Positions 25,620-34,317 of a stretch of DNA of 64,000 nucleotides are shown in pieces. How positions within the stretch are numbered: position 1 is the first letter of the stretch; every line of letters starts with the position of its first letter. A program made the translations under genes and the position numbers. The notes beneath the pieces are model-generated. The model saw only the letters and a list, made by a program, of their open reading frames with translations, was not told the origin of the DNA and searched no databases. This DNA is from Lachnospira sp. UBA3790 (GTDB lineage: Bacteria > Bacillota > Clostridia > Lachnospirales > Lachnospiraceae), in NCBI GenBank assembly GCA_002369135.1, contig DFEY01000002.1, forward strand, positions 309,840-373,839, read 5' to 3'.

Positions 25620-26147
25620 CTAGTCTTCTAATTCCACAACTCCTATAAATGGTAGGTCTCTATAGCTTTGATCATAATCAAGTCCGTAACCAACCACAAA
25701 TTTATCTTCTATCTCAAAGCCTATGTAATCTACATCCACCTCCACCTCGCGGCGAGATGGTTTATCAAGCAATGTTGTAACTGCAAGACTTCTAGGGTTT
25801 CTCTTCTTAAGTTCTGGTATAAGCTGACTTAGAGTATGTCCAGAATCAACAATGTCTTCCACCACTATTACATCAAGACCCTCAATACTATCGTCCAAGT
25901 CCTTCTTAATCTCAATCTTTCCTGAGCTGACAGTGCCAGAACCGTAGCTAGACACCTTCATAAAGTCCATAGTAGTTGGAATAGTTAAGCGCTTTGCAAG
26001 CTCTGTAGTATAGAAAACGCTTCCCTTCAAAATACAAATGAGACGCACTTCTTTTTTTGCATAGTCCCTGCTTATCTGCTCTGCAATCTCCTTTATTCTA
26101 TTATCCACTGTGTCTTCATCAATCATAATTGTGATTTTTTCGTTCAT
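25620..26147 (-). CDS. hpt: Hypoxanthine phosphoribosyltransferase
   Basis: A 175-residue purine salvage enzyme. The PRPP-binding loop VIVVEDIVDSGHTL and the early LKGSVFYTTELA segment are diagnostic, and the C-terminal YGLDYDQSYRDLPFIGV is typical. It converts hypoxanthine or guanine with PRPP to IMP or GMP. It lies between tilS and ftsH, a widely conserved Firmicute arrangement. AGGGGAG ribosome binding site. Confidence 0.95.
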   Translation of the reverse strand: MNEKITIMIDEDTVDNRIKEIAEQISRDYAKKEVRLICILKGSVFYTTELAKRLTIPTTMDFMKVSSYGSGTVSSGKIEIKKDLDDSIEGLDVIVVEDIVDSGHTLSQLIPELKKRNPRSLAVTTLLDKPSRREVEVDVDYIGFEIEDKFVVGYGLDYDQSYRDLPFIGVVELED

Positions 26148-26180
26148 ATTGCTCCCCTTCTCAAAATAAACTGGCTACAG

Positions 26181-27539
26181 TTATTCACCTTTGTATTCAA
26201 GTTTAACTACTTTCTTAGTGCTAGATGTCACTTTCACATCCTCACTTATTCTGTAGCCCACAACCCAAAGAATATGGTTTCCATCTGCCACCAAAAGCAC
26301 TTCGTCCCTCTCGCGACGCGGAATCTTCTCATCAATAAAGTATTTTTTAAGCTTCTTTGTGGCTCCGTCGCCATCTATCACGATATAATCGCCCTTCTGG
26401 CGTGTTCTCACAACCACATCATCTATTTTATCATAATCAAGCCACTTGGTGTACTTAAGTTCTTCTATACTAGTGCGGTCAAAATCGTCCTCTTCAAAGG
26501 AAATGATGACCTCTTTATTCTTTGTCTCGGACTCAGTTTCGTTGCTCTCGCTAAACATCGAGATACCCTCATACTCGCGTTCTGCCACTATAGAATATGG
26601 AAGATCAATCTTCTTTCCAACTTGCTTCTCGCTAAGAGAAACCACATCTCCCACATGAATGCGCGTGATATCCTTCAGCTTTCCAGCAATATTCTCAATC
26701 ATCTTCCTAATAACCCCTGTCAAAACAATAGGGTCAATAGCAAATGACTCATCACTTAGGAACAATTTTCCATCTTCTTCAGTCACAAACTCCTCATATG
26801 CCTCGTCCACATCTTTTTCTATATAGTTCGAAGTATCTGCTAGTTCATTGGATGCATTAGTAATGTTTTGCATCGCATTATCATTAATGTTCTCAAGCAG
26901 TGGCATGATCTCTAGTCTAATCTTATTTCTTGTGTAGTCTGTGGAGTCATTAGTCGAGTCGTTTCTATATTCAATCTCATTTTCTTTCAAATAGTCTTCT
27001 ATTTCTTTGCGGCTGAGACAAAGAATTGGGCGAATAACCTCTACCACATTTCCGTTGGCATCTTCCATCTCTCTTTTTGGTGGAATACCACCTAGTCCTT
27101 TGATGCCAGTGCCTCTTGCCAAGTTCATAAGAACAGTCTCTGCATTGTCATTACTATTATGGGCAACTGCTATCTTTGTCGCGCTCACCTCGTATGCGTA
27201 TTTGCTAAATTCATCGTAACGAACGTAGCGTCCAGCCTCTTCCTCGGATAAGCCTTCTCTCTCGGCTAGTGCAGGCACATCCACATTTATAACTCTGTGT
27301 GGAACCTTAAACTTCGTACAAATCTTTTTAACGAACGCCGCATCCTGGTCCGCTTCTTCGCCACGAATCATGTGGTTGATGTGCAATACATACAAAGAAA
27401 TGCCAAGTCTCTTCTGCAAATCTGAGAGAAGTTTTAGCATACAAATAGAATCAGCGCCACCTGAAACACCCAGAACGACGCTGTTACCTTTTTTAACTAA
27501 TTTATTTTTTCTGATAAACTCTAGTACCTTTTTCTTCAT
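26181..27539 (-). CDS. tilS: tRNA(Ile)-lysidine synthetase
   Basis: A 452-residue PP-loop ATPase. The VLGVSGGADSICML motif near residue 25 binds ATP, and the HINHMIRGEEADQD and HNSNDNAETVLMNLARGTG segments are characteristic of TilS. The C-terminal domain (about 370-452) with KLKKYFIDEKIPRRERD recognises tRNA. It modifies C34 of tRNA-Ile to lysidine, letting it read AUA. AAGGA precedes the ATG at short spacing. Part of the divIC-tilS-hpt-ftsH run. Confidence 0.95.
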   Translation of the reverse strand: MKKKVLEFIRKNKLVKKGNSVVLGVSGGADSICMLKLLSDLQKRLGISLYVLHINHMIRGEEADQDAAFVKKICTKFKVPHRVINVDVPALAEREGLSEEEAGRYVRYDEFSKYAYEVSATKIAVAHNSNDNAETVLMNLARGTGIKGLGGIPPKREMEDANGNVVEVIRPILCLSRKEIEDYLKENEIEYRNDSTNDSTDYTRNKIRLEIMPLLENINDNAMQNITNASNELADTSNYIEKDVDEAYEEFVTEEDGKLFLSDESFAIDPIVLTGVIRKMIENIAGKLKDITRIHVGDVVSLSEKQVGKKIDLPYSIVAEREYEGISMFSESNETESETKNKEVIISFEEDDFDRTSIEELKYTKWLDYDKIDDVVVRTRQKGDYIVIDGDGATKKLKKYFIDEKIPRRERDEVLLVADGNHILWVVGYRISEDVKVTSSTKKVVKLEYKGE

Positions 27540-27565
27540 GTCCTTAACCGCAAACCTTGCTTTAA

Positions 27566-27919
27566 TTATTTTTCTGGCTGAAGAATAACTTCATCCGGAT
27601 ACAAAAGACCAAGTTTTCTAGCCATATCCTCTACATACTCATCAGTCTGTACAAACTTTTTCTTCTCCTTCAACTCTTTTGAAAGTTGAAGTTCCTTTTT
27701 GTACTCATCTTTGAGCTGAGCTTCCTGGCTTTTAAGCTTATTAAGAGTGCTAAATTTCTGGAAAATCTGAATTCCCATAATAATTAGGAAAACTGACATA
27801 ACGACAGCGATCGCGACAAACATCTTGCGATTCGCTTTCTTTCTCTTTCCCTCTGCACTTAAATTCTTAACAGCTCTTTCTCTATTTGGTCTGTCAATAT
27901 TCGAACTTTTTCTTGCCAT
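27566..27919 (-). CDS. divIC: DivIC/FtsL-type septum formation initiator
   Basis: A 117-residue bitopic membrane protein: a basic cytosolic N-terminus (RKSS...KGKRKKANRK region), one helix at about 32-52, an external coiled coil rich in Lys, Glu and Leu, and a C-terminal MARKLGLLYPDEVIL end typical of the DivIC family. It acts with FtsL and DivIB at the division septum. Its place between the S4 gene and tilS matches the Bacillus order without yabP, yabQ and spoIIE. Confidence 0.87.
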   Translation of the reverse strand: MARKSSNIDRPNRERAVKNLSAEGKRKKANRKMFVAIAVVMSVFLIIMGIQIFQKFSTLNKLKSQEAQLKDEYKKELQLSKELKEKKKFVQTDEYVEDMARKLGLLYPDEVILQPEK

Positions 27920-27945
27920 TTTACTATCTTCTTTCCCTATATAAT

Positions 27946-28004
27946 GCCTAGAATCTAGGCTAATTCACTAATAGTAGTTTACTTAAAAACCCTTCAGTTT
28001 TCAA
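27946..28004 (-). promoter_or_regulatory. Possible promoter and inverted repeat upstream of divIC
   Basis: Minus strand TTGAAA (27999-28004) and TAAACT (27976-27981) are 17 nt apart. A perfect GCCTAGA/TCTAGGC inverted repeat (27946-27960) lies downstream, before the ribosome site. The -10 box is a weak match. Confidence 0.4.
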
Positions 28005-28034
28005 TAGGTTTATAAGCATAATTTGGTCATTTTT

Positions 28035-28283
28035 TTAGTCCGCTTCCACTTCTTTATACATATCCATGGCAGCTTCCTTCTTTACAGTCTCCTGGAGGCT
28101 TAACACCTCTACTGCCACAGTCTTTTGGCCAAACTGGATCTTGATAATATCTCCTACTTTTACATCATATGAAGCCTTAACCTTGCGGTCATTTACTAAG
28201 ACTCTGCCCGCAGAACACGCATCAGAAGCCACAGTTCTGCGCTTTATTATTCTTGATACTTTTAAATATTTATCTATTCTCAT
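28035..28283 (-). CDS. rqcP: S4-domain RNA-binding protein RqcP (YabO)
   Basis: An 82-residue protein that is almost entirely one S4 domain: MRIDKYLKVSRIIKRRTVASDAC followed by GRVLVNDRKVKASYDVKVGDII. This is the Hsp15/RqcP family, which in Firmicutes binds stalled 50S subunits during tail synthesis in ribosome quality control. It sits between HU and divIC as in Bacillus (yabO). AGAGGAG ribosome binding site. Confidence 0.88.
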   Translation of the reverse strand: MRIDKYLKVSRIIKRRTVASDACSAGRVLVNDRKVKASYDVKVGDIIKIQFGQKTVAVEVLSLQETVKKEAAMDMYKEVEAD

Positions 28284-28374
28284 AGTGTCTCCTCTTTATT
28301 TATCGATATCTATCATAGCCTTAAACACTATCAATTACAACCCCCATAAAACCTAGGTTTTTAGACAATAAAAA

Positions 28375-28398
28375 GGACCGCTACTAATGTAGCGGCCC
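28375..28398 (-). terminator. Terminator of the HU gene
   Basis: GGACCGCTAC (28375-28384) and GTAGCGGCCC (28389-28398) with a 4-nt loop; on the minus-strand RNA the one mismatch is a G-U pair, and TTTT follows. Confidence 0.85.
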
Positions 28399-28417
28399 AA
28401 AATTTCAAAACTAATTA

Positions 28418-28690
28418 TTAGTTAAGAGCGTCTTTTAAAGCTGCGCCAGCTTTGAACTTAGGAACCTTAGCTGCCTTAATTCTGATCTTCTCGCCTGTTG
28501 CTGGGTTGATACCCTGACGAGCAGCTCTCTTTGATACGCTAAATGTACCAAATCCAACTAGCTGAACCTTATCGTTCTTCTTAAGTGCTTTCTTAACTAC
28601 GTCAGCATATGCGTTAACAGCCTTAGCTGCATCAGTTTTTGATAAACCTGTCTCTTTTGCAATAGCTTCTACAAATTGACTCTTATTCAT
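28418..28690 (-). CDS. hup: DNA-binding protein HU
   Basis: A 90-residue histone-like protein beginning MNKSQFVEAIAKETGLSKTD and including the signature VGFGTFSVSKRAARQGINPATGE of the DNA-bending arm. It coats and bends the nucleoid. It is a single-gene unit with its own promoter, AGGAGG site and terminator, as expected for a highly expressed gene. Confidence 0.96.
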   Translation of the reverse strand: MNKSQFVEAIAKETGLSKTDAAKAVNAYADVVKKALKKNDKVQLVGFGTFSVSKRAARQGINPATGEKIRIKAAKVPKFKAGAALKDALN

Positions 28691-28716
28691 ATCAATTCCT
28701 CCTAAAAATTTTAATT

Positions 28717-28770
28717 CCGATACTATATCGTATCTGTGAAGAATATACTACATTTAGGGGTAATTGTCAA
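28717..28770 (-). promoter_or_regulatory. Promoter of the HU gene
   Basis: Minus strand TTGACA (28765-28770) and TATATT (28742-28747) with 17-nt spacing. A GATAC/GTATC inverted repeat (28719-28734) lies near the expected transcription start. Confidence 0.8.
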
Positions 28771-28848
28771 CAAAAAGTACGATATTTTGGGGGTTTCCGA
28801 AGAATCAAGAGTTCCAAAAAGTCAAGCATTTTTGACAAAAAATTCCAA

Positions 28849-28884
28849 CAAAAAAGCTCCAGCCATTTTGACTGGAGCCATCAT
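28849..28884 (-). terminator. Terminator of the secreted-protein gene
   Basis: GCTCCAG (28856-28862) and CTGGAGC (28872-28878); on the minus strand the hairpin is followed by six T. It appears to close the whole phosphonate/argF transcript. Confidence 0.85.
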
Positions 28885-28892
28885 TTTTTTAT

Positions 28893-29654
28893 TTACCATT
28901 TTAGCATCTTCATGCTCTTTGATCCGTTGCTCTTAACACAGTAAGCATAATTCTTGCCCTTCTTTGTAGTCTTAACAACTAGATATCCGCCAAGCACTCT
29001 AAACCCTGTAATCTTCTTAGCCTTGCAAACTAACTTCTTACTCTTGCCTCTCTGTCTATAAATCTTCTTACCATCTTTAGTAATGTAGTATTTGTACTTA
29101 CCAGAGGCTACCTTAGTGCCGCGACACGAAGTTTCTGCACTCACTTCCACATGGCTAACTGGCTGTTTCCTTCCACCTTCCTGTGGAATCTGATAATCTT
29201 TGCCGGAAGGCACATATGTATATCTTAAGTCGTCATTCACTTTTTGGGTCTTCACACCTTCAAATATTATCTTATTGCCCACCAATGTAGGCTTAATCCC
29301 CTTCGCCAATCTCTTAGTAGAACCAGTCTTTAAGTTGATTCTATAAATATAAGTACAACCAAGACTCTTTGCAGGGCGCGCTGAACAGTATAGATACTTG
29401 CCATCAGTACTTAAGTGCTTAAACTCTTTCAACTTAACTCTCTTGATAGCTACCTTAACTCTCTTGCCCGTCTTCACATTGAACTTATATATAGGTGTAG
29501 ATTTCTTTGTAGATGTAAATGCAAAGTAGATATTTTTGCCACTCTTGCAGGCATATCCGCTTCTAACGTAAGTGTCTGCGCTCACCATAGTTGGCGACAT
29601 ACACGAAAACGCTAACACCATTATTATTAAACTTGTTAATAGTTTTTTTCGCAT
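28893..29654 (-). CDS. Secreted protein with short propeller-like repeats, function unknown
   Basis: A 253-residue exported protein with a signal peptide (MRKKLL, hydrophobic run, cleavage near VSA-DTY). The mature part is Lys- and Tyr-rich, with repeated motifs such as NIYFAFTSTKK...IYKFNVKTG, KYLYCSARP...IYRINLKTG and KYKYYITKDGKKIY, suggesting a small beta-propeller of the DUF5050 kind. I do not recognise a precise family. It starts 41 nt after argF with no terminator between, so it may be the last gene of the phosphonate operon. Ribosome site AGGGAT. Confidence 0.55.
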   Translation of the reverse strand: MRKKLLTSLIIMVLAFSCMSPTMVSADTYVRSGYACKSGKNIYFAFTSTKKSTPIYKFNVKTGKRVKVAIKRVKLKEFKHLSTDGKYLYCSARPAKSLGCTYIYRINLKTGSTKRLAKGIKPTLVGNKIIFEGVKTQKVNDDLRYTYVPSGKDYQIPQEGGRKQPVSHVEVSAETSCRGTKVASGKYKYYITKDGKKIYRQRGKSKKLVCKAKKITGFRVLGGYLVVKTTKKGKNYAYCVKSNGSKSMKMLKW

Positions 29655-29695
29655 ATCCCTAAATTTCCCTATTTATTGTAACTTCTCAATTCTTC

Positions 29696-30691
29696 TTAAA
29701 ACTCTGCTCCCAAAGTAGCAGCCATCACTGCTTTTATAGTATGCATCCTATTCTCAGCCTCGTCAAAGACCACCGAATAGTCCGATTCAAACACCTCATC
29801 AGTCACTTCCATCTCTGTTAGACCAAACTTCTCATAGATTTCCTGTCCAATAGTAGTCTTTAAATCATGGAATGCTGGCAGACAATGCATAAACACTACA
29901 TCATCAGATGCATTTTTAATTAAATCCATCGTGACACGGTATGGAGTAAGATCGTTAATACGCTCCTCCCATACACTATCTGGCTCGCCCATGCTCACCC
30001 ACACATCTGTATAGATACAATTAGCATCTTTTGTGCCTTCTAGGGCATTCTCTGTGAAGTCTATGGTAGCACCAGTTTGTGATGAAATTGAGTTAGCTTT
30101 TTCTATTAATTCTGGGTCTGGCCAATACTTCTTTGGCGCGCACCCCACAAAGTGCATGCCCATAAGAGCCGCACCTATCATAAGGGAATTGCCCATGTTG
30201 TATCTAGCATCGCCCATATATACAAACTTTAAGCCCTCTAATTTACCAAACTTTTCCTTAAGAGTAAGGAAGTCCGCCAAAATCTGTGTAGGATGGCTCT
30301 CATTTGTAAGCCCATTCCACACAGGAACGCCAGCATACTTAGCCAATTCCTCCACCTTAGTCTGCTCAAATCCACGGTATTCGATACCGTCAAACATTCT
30401 ACCAAGCACTCTAGCAGTATCAGCTATACTCTCCTTCTTTCCAATCTGCGAACCAGATGGATCAAGGTAAGTAACACCCATACCCAAATCGTGCGCTGCC
30501 ACTTCAAACGCACAGCGAGTACGTGTGCTAGTCTTTTCAAAGATAATGGCAATATTCTTGCCCTTTAGCACATCGTGAGGTGTACCAGCTTTCTTTTTAG
30601 CTTTTAAGTCTGCTGCTAAGTCGATAAGATAAGCTAGTTCCTCTGGTTTGTAGTCTATTATTTTTAAGAATGATTGTGATTCAAAATTCAT
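29696..30691 (-). CDS. argF: Ornithine carbamoyltransferase
   Basis: A 331-residue transcarbamoylase. The carbamoyl-phosphate loop STRTR (55-59) and HPTQ are present, as are the ornithine-binding DVWVSMGE segment and the HCLPAFHD motif with the conserved Cys. These features mark a true ornithine enzyme rather than another carbamoyltransferase. It could serve arginine synthesis or the deiminase pathway. It starts 12 nt after the phosphonopyruvate decarboxylase gene, with an AGAGGA site, so it is co-transcribed with phosphonate genes, an odd partnership. No other arginine gene is in the window. Confidence 0.93.
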   Translation of the reverse strand: MNFESQSFLKIIDYKPEELAYLIDLAADLKAKKKAGTPHDVLKGKNIAIIFEKTSTRTRCAFEVAAHDLGMGVTYLDPSGSQIGKKESIADTARVLGRMFDGIEYRGFEQTKVEELAKYAGVPVWNGLTNESHPTQILADFLTLKEKFGKLEGLKFVYMGDARYNMGNSLMIGAALMGMHFVGCAPKKYWPDPELIEKANSISSQTGATIDFTENALEGTKDANCIYTDVWVSMGEPDSVWEERINDLTPYRVTMDLIKNASDDVVFMHCLPAFHDLKTTIGQEIYEKFGLTEMEVTDEVFESDYSVVFDEAENRMHTIKAVMAATLGAEF

Positions 30692-30703
30692 TATATCCTC
30701 TTT

Positions 30704-31813
30704 CTATTTACTCAACTGTTCCATGAAAGCTTCTTTATTCTCTTTAGCAGTTGTGGTTGGTCTTCCTAAATCATCTCTTGCACCTATTGCGCATTTCACT
30801 TCAATGAAACATTTTTTTCTACCGTCTCTCGCCTTTTCTAATTCTACATCTAATTTCTCAAAACTGTCAACAGATACTACTTCTTCATATCCGCATCCTT
30901 TTGCAATCTGCACAATATTTATTTTATCCGCTACTGTAGGTGCTCCACCTACAGATTCGTGGGCAGCATTATTTAACACAATGTGAACGATATTTTCAAG
31001 CCCACTAGTTCCTGTCAAAGCTAACGCACCCATATGCATTAGCATTGCTCCATCACCATCCAAAATCCAAATCTTTTTATCTGCCTTCTGGCTAGCAATA
31101 CCCATAGCTATAGATGAACTATGCCCCATAGATCCCACCGTTAAGAAATCATATCCATGTGTCTGTCCATTCTTCTCTCTAATTTCAAATAGTTCTCTGC
31201 TTGCTTTTCCTGTAGTGGAAACAATCATATCCTCCCCACTATACTTGACTATATGATTAATAATCTCTTCTCTAGTCATTAAATATTCATTGCTAAATTT
31301 AATCTTATTATCATATTCTAAAGTACCTTTTTTAACAACAAAAGCTGCTTGCTTGCCTTGTTCAAATAGTTTCTCAAATTCTGCTAGCTTGTCTTCTACT
31401 TCTTTCATTGTAGTTTCCTTTGATATGATAAAGTACTCAATATCCATATCTTCTAACAATGCGTTTGTAACTTCACCCTGGAAAATATGCTGTGGTTCAT
31501 CATGAACTCCGGGCTCACCTCTCCATCCCACTAGGAACAAACAAGGAATTCCATAAACCTTTTCATTCAACAATGAAGCAATAGGATTTATGGTATTTCC
31601 CTCTCCAGAGTTTTGTAAATAAACAACAGGTGTTTTCCCAGTAGCTAAATGATATCCTGCCGCCAATCCCACTGCATTACCTTCATTTGCCGCAATAATA
31701 TGATGCTTATTATCAACGCCGTATTTATCCATCAAGCAATTACATACAGCACTTAGTAATGAATCTGGAACACCTGTAAAAAATTCAAATCTATCTAAAA
31801 AATCTAGTTTCAT
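30704..31813 (-). CDS. aepY: Phosphonopyruvate decarboxylase
   Basis: A 369-residue TPP enzyme. It starts MKLDFLDRFEFFTGVPDSLLS, typical of Ppd, with ANEGNAVGLAAGYHLA, and the TPP motif GDGAMLMHMGALALT...NNAAHESVGG. It decarboxylates phosphonopyruvate to phosphonoacetaldehyde, pulling the unfavourable PEP mutase reaction forward. It is 8 nt after the PEP mutase gene and has an AGGAGG site. Cytosolic. Confidence 0.94.
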   Translation of the reverse strand: MKLDFLDRFEFFTGVPDSLLSAVCNCLMDKYGVDNKHHIIAANEGNAVGLAAGYHLATGKTPVVYLQNSGEGNTINPIASLLNEKVYGIPCLFLVGWRGEPGVHDEPQHIFQGEVTNALLEDMDIEYFIISKETTMKEVEDKLAEFEKLFEQGKQAAFVVKKGTLEYDNKIKFSNEYLMTREEIINHIVKYSGEDMIVSTTGKASRELFEIREKNGQTHGYDFLTVGSMGHSSSIAMGIASQKADKKIWILDGDGAMLMHMGALALTGTSGLENIVHIVLNNAAHESVGGAPTVADKINIVQIAKGCGYEEVVSVDSFEKLDVELEKARDGRKKCFIEVKCAIGARDDLGRPTTTAKENKEAFMEQLSK

Positions 31814-31821
31814 CGTTCCTC

Positions 31822-33117
31822 CTAAATCTCGTCAATTAGAGTGATAATCTCTTTAAACGGCATTAGTTTATCATCCACTTCCATTGCTCTATGATTCTTT
31901 AATATCTCTTCAGCAGTGGATTGCATAGCTGGAAATGCGCTTCTAGTAAGTTGATTTGCATAAATAACAATGTTAACACCGTGCTTTGCAAGTTCTTCTT
32001 CTGTAATACTATTAAATGATGTAGGAACTACTACTATAGGGGTTTTACTATCCTCTTCTCTAAACTTGTCGCAGAATTCAAGTATTTCTGCTGGATTCTT
32101 CTTTCTGCTATGAATCATAATTCCATCTGCTCCTGCTTTCACATATGCATGGGCTCTTTCTAGCGCATCTTCCATTCCCTGTTCAAGAATAAGACTCTCT
32201 ATTCTAGCAATAATCATAAAATCACTAGTTAACTGTGCATTCTTGCCAGCTGAAATCTTTTCACAGAAATTCTCAATAGTATCCTGAGTCTGAACGACTT
32301 CTGTTCCAAACAATGAATTTTTCTTAAGTCCTGTTTTATCTTCTATTATTACTGCAGATACACCCATTCTTTCTAGAGTTCTAACATTATATACAAAGTG
32401 CTCTGTCAATCCACCTGTATCTCCATCTAGAATAATAGGCTTTGTAGTAACCTCCATAATATCATCAATTGTTCTAAGTCTTGATGTCATCTCAACTAAT
32501 TCTATATCAGGTTTGCCCTTTGCAGTACTGTCACAAAGACTTGAAACCCACATAGCATCAAACTGATCAAGTTTTCCATTGTTTTCAACAATAGTTTTTT
32601 CAGCAATTAATCCAGTTAAACCACTATGAGCTTCTATGGTTTTTACAATAGGACAAATATCAATTAATTGGCGAAGTCTTTTTCTTCTATATTCTGGCAT
32701 GGCAAGTTTTTCTTTGAGAGTCATATCAATCTTCTTAACATTATCATTGTATGTATATGATACTTCCACTAACTCTCCACCAGTTTTTTCTAGGGCCCTA
32801 ATTACACTTTCTCTAATAGAACGCTCAGGACCTTCTTTCCAATTATCCCCATGAACAACATAATCAGGCTTTAAATCTTCAACAATTTGGTCATAAAGCA
32901 TATCTTGTTGCACGACAACTTTGTCAACTCCTTCTAAACTTTCATAAATTTTAATTCTTTTTTCTAAAGGAACTGTCGGAAATCTGTTATATCTAATTAA
33001 AGCCTCATCACTCAAAGCCCCTACCGTTACACTTCCGAGTTTTCTTGCCTCGTTAATGATGTTTAAATGTCCATCATGAATAATGTCTGTACAAAAACAT
33101 GTGTATACGCTTTTCAT
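31822..33117 (-). CDS. aepX: Phosphoenolpyruvate mutase with N-terminal cytidylyltransferase-like domain
   Basis: A 431-residue fusion. Residues 1-135 are a nucleotidyltransferase-like Rossmann domain with HDGH (14-17) in place of HxGH and VVHGDNWKEG near 88-97. Residues 145-431 are a PEP mutase of the isocitrate-lyase fold, with LDGDTGG (230-236) and EDKTGLKKNS (259-268), the family signature. The mutase makes phosphonopyruvate from PEP, the entry step to nearly all phosphonates. The usual GISTT-type motif near residue 120 of the first domain is replaced by SYTYND, so its nucleotidyltransferase activity is doubtful. Comparable fusions include Fom1. Confidence 0.92.
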   Translation of the reverse strand: MKSVYTCFCTDIIHDGHLNIINEARKLGSVTVGALSDEALIRYNRFPTVPLEKRIKIYESLEGVDKVVVQQDMLYDQIVEDLKPDYVVHGDNWKEGPERSIRESVIRALEKTGGELVEVSYTYNDNVKKIDMTLKEKLAMPEYRRKRLRQLIDICPIVKTIEAHSGLTGLIAEKTIVENNGKLDQFDAMWVSSLCDSTAKGKPDIELVEMTSRLRTIDDIMEVTTKPIILDGDTGGLTEHFVYNVRTLERMGVSAVIIEDKTGLKKNSLFGTEVVQTQDTIENFCEKISAGKNAQLTSDFMIIARIESLILEQGMEDALERAHAYVKAGADGIMIHSRKKNPAEILEFCDKFREEDSKTPIVVVPTSFNSITEEELAKHGVNIVIYANQLTRSAFPAMQSTAEEILKNHRAMEVDDKLMPFKEIITLIDEI

Positions 33118-33126
33118 ATTTGCCTC

Positions 33127-34284
33127 CTAATCTTTGTAAACTACGGGAATTGTAATATCATTTTCAATTAACGCTTCTTTGAAAACCACAAAAAAGTCTT
33201 TTATATCTTGTTCATCAATTGCACCTAAGGCACATAATCTAAATGTATTTGTATTTGATACTTTCCCTGGATAAATAGTAAAACCTCGTTCATAGCAATA
33301 GTCGTGTACTTTTGTAAAATCCCAATTAGGGTCGTCGGGATAAATAGCTGAAACCACTAATCCCGCTTGCCATTCTCTCTTGATTAAATCTTTAAATCCT
33401 AGTTCTTCTAATCCTTCGTGAATAGCTTCAAACACCCTAGTGTGCCTCTCCCATTTAGCTTGCTCACCCTCTTCAAAATATTCATCTAATGCTTGTCTTG
33501 TTGCATATATGGTCTGAACTGGTGGTGTAAAATGCATTTCCCCAGTTTTTTCGAAGCAATCATATTGCATAAACAAGTTGCAATAGTATGAACGCTTAGG
33601 ATAATTTTTAGATTCTTCAATAATTCTTCTGTCACCCACTATAAATGATAACCCCGTCATAGATGTAAGACCCTTTTGTGCACTAGCCATACAAAAATCA
33701 ATATTATCTTTTTCTAAATCTATTGGTCTAAGAGCCCATGTAGATGTAGTATCTACGGTGAAAATGGCATTGTACTTATGTACCAACTCACCTATCTCTC
33801 TAATTGGATTTAAGATTCCTGTTCCTGTTTCATTATGAGTTGTATGAACCAAACCTATATCTGAATTATCTCTTAATACCTCTTCTATTTTCTTTAGATC
33901 AGGTAATTCATCTTCAGGGAATTCTAAATTAATATAATCTAGCCTATAATAATCACATACTTCGACTGCTCTAGTACTATAGGCTCCATTATTAATCACT
34001 AATACTTTTTTCCCTTTATCTAATAGAGAATTAATGCAAATATCTATATTGATAGTTCCAGATCCACAAAACATAACGGATGTATATTTATTTGGATTTC
34101 CGTGTACTACTTTTACCAAATCATCCCTCATCTGCTTCATCATAGAGGCAAAGTCTTTCTCTCTCGGACAAATATCAGGCACCACTTGAGCCAGTTTTAC
34201 AGAATCAGTGGTAGTAGATGGTCCTGGATTTAGTAAAATGTTCCTTTTAATGTTTAACTCTTTTTTTGTTTTCTTTTTTTTCAT
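33127..34284 (-). CDS. phnW: 2-aminoethylphosphonate:pyruvate aminotransferase (AEP-forming)
   Basis: A 385-residue fold-type I PLP enzyme. NILLNPGPSTTT, CGSGTINIDICI, HTTHNETGTGI and the ASAQKGLTSMTGL stretch with the probable PLP lysine identify the AEP transaminase family. In this operon it would run toward AEP, aminating phosphonoacetaldehyde. A 5-codon frame MLRLL with a good ribosome site overlaps its ATG (ATGA), while no good site is placed directly before the phnW ATG; translation is probably coupled. Confidence 0.92.
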   Translation of the reverse strand: MKKKKTKKELNIKRNILLNPGPSTTTDSVKLAQVVPDICPREKDFASMMKQMRDDLVKVVHGNPNKYTSVMFCGSGTINIDICINSLLDKGKKVLVINNGAYSTRAVEVCDYYRLDYINLEFPEDELPDLKKIEEVLRDNSDIGLVHTTHNETGTGILNPIREIGELVHKYNAIFTVDTTSTWALRPIDLEKDNIDFCMASAQKGLTSMTGLSFIVGDRRIIEESKNYPKRSYYCNLFMQYDCFEKTGEMHFTPPVQTIYATRQALDEYFEEGEQAKWERHTRVFEAIHEGLEELGFKDLIKREWQAGLVVSAIYPDDPNWDFTKVHDYCYERGFTIYPGKVSNTNTFRLCALGAIDEQDIKDFFVVFKEALIENDITIPVVYKD

Positions 34285-34298
34285 AATAATCTCAGCAT
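34281..34298 (-). CDS. Possible five-codon coupling minigene before phnW
   Basis: ATG-CTG-AGA-TTA-TTA-TGA, with AGGAGAG about 10 nt upstream; its stop overlaps the phnW ATG. The only Shine-Dalgarno in the 33-nt gap serves this frame, not phnW, so re-initiation is plausible. Confidence 0.35.
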   Translation of the reverse strand: MLRLL

Positions 34299-34317
34299 CT
34301 GATAATGCTCTCCTTTT

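Noticed and set aside
29696..30691. A carbamoyltransferase acting on a phosphonate instead of ornithine
   Set aside because: The DxWxSMG ornithine loop and HCLP motif are intact, so ornithine is the default substrate; only the gene's location is unusual.
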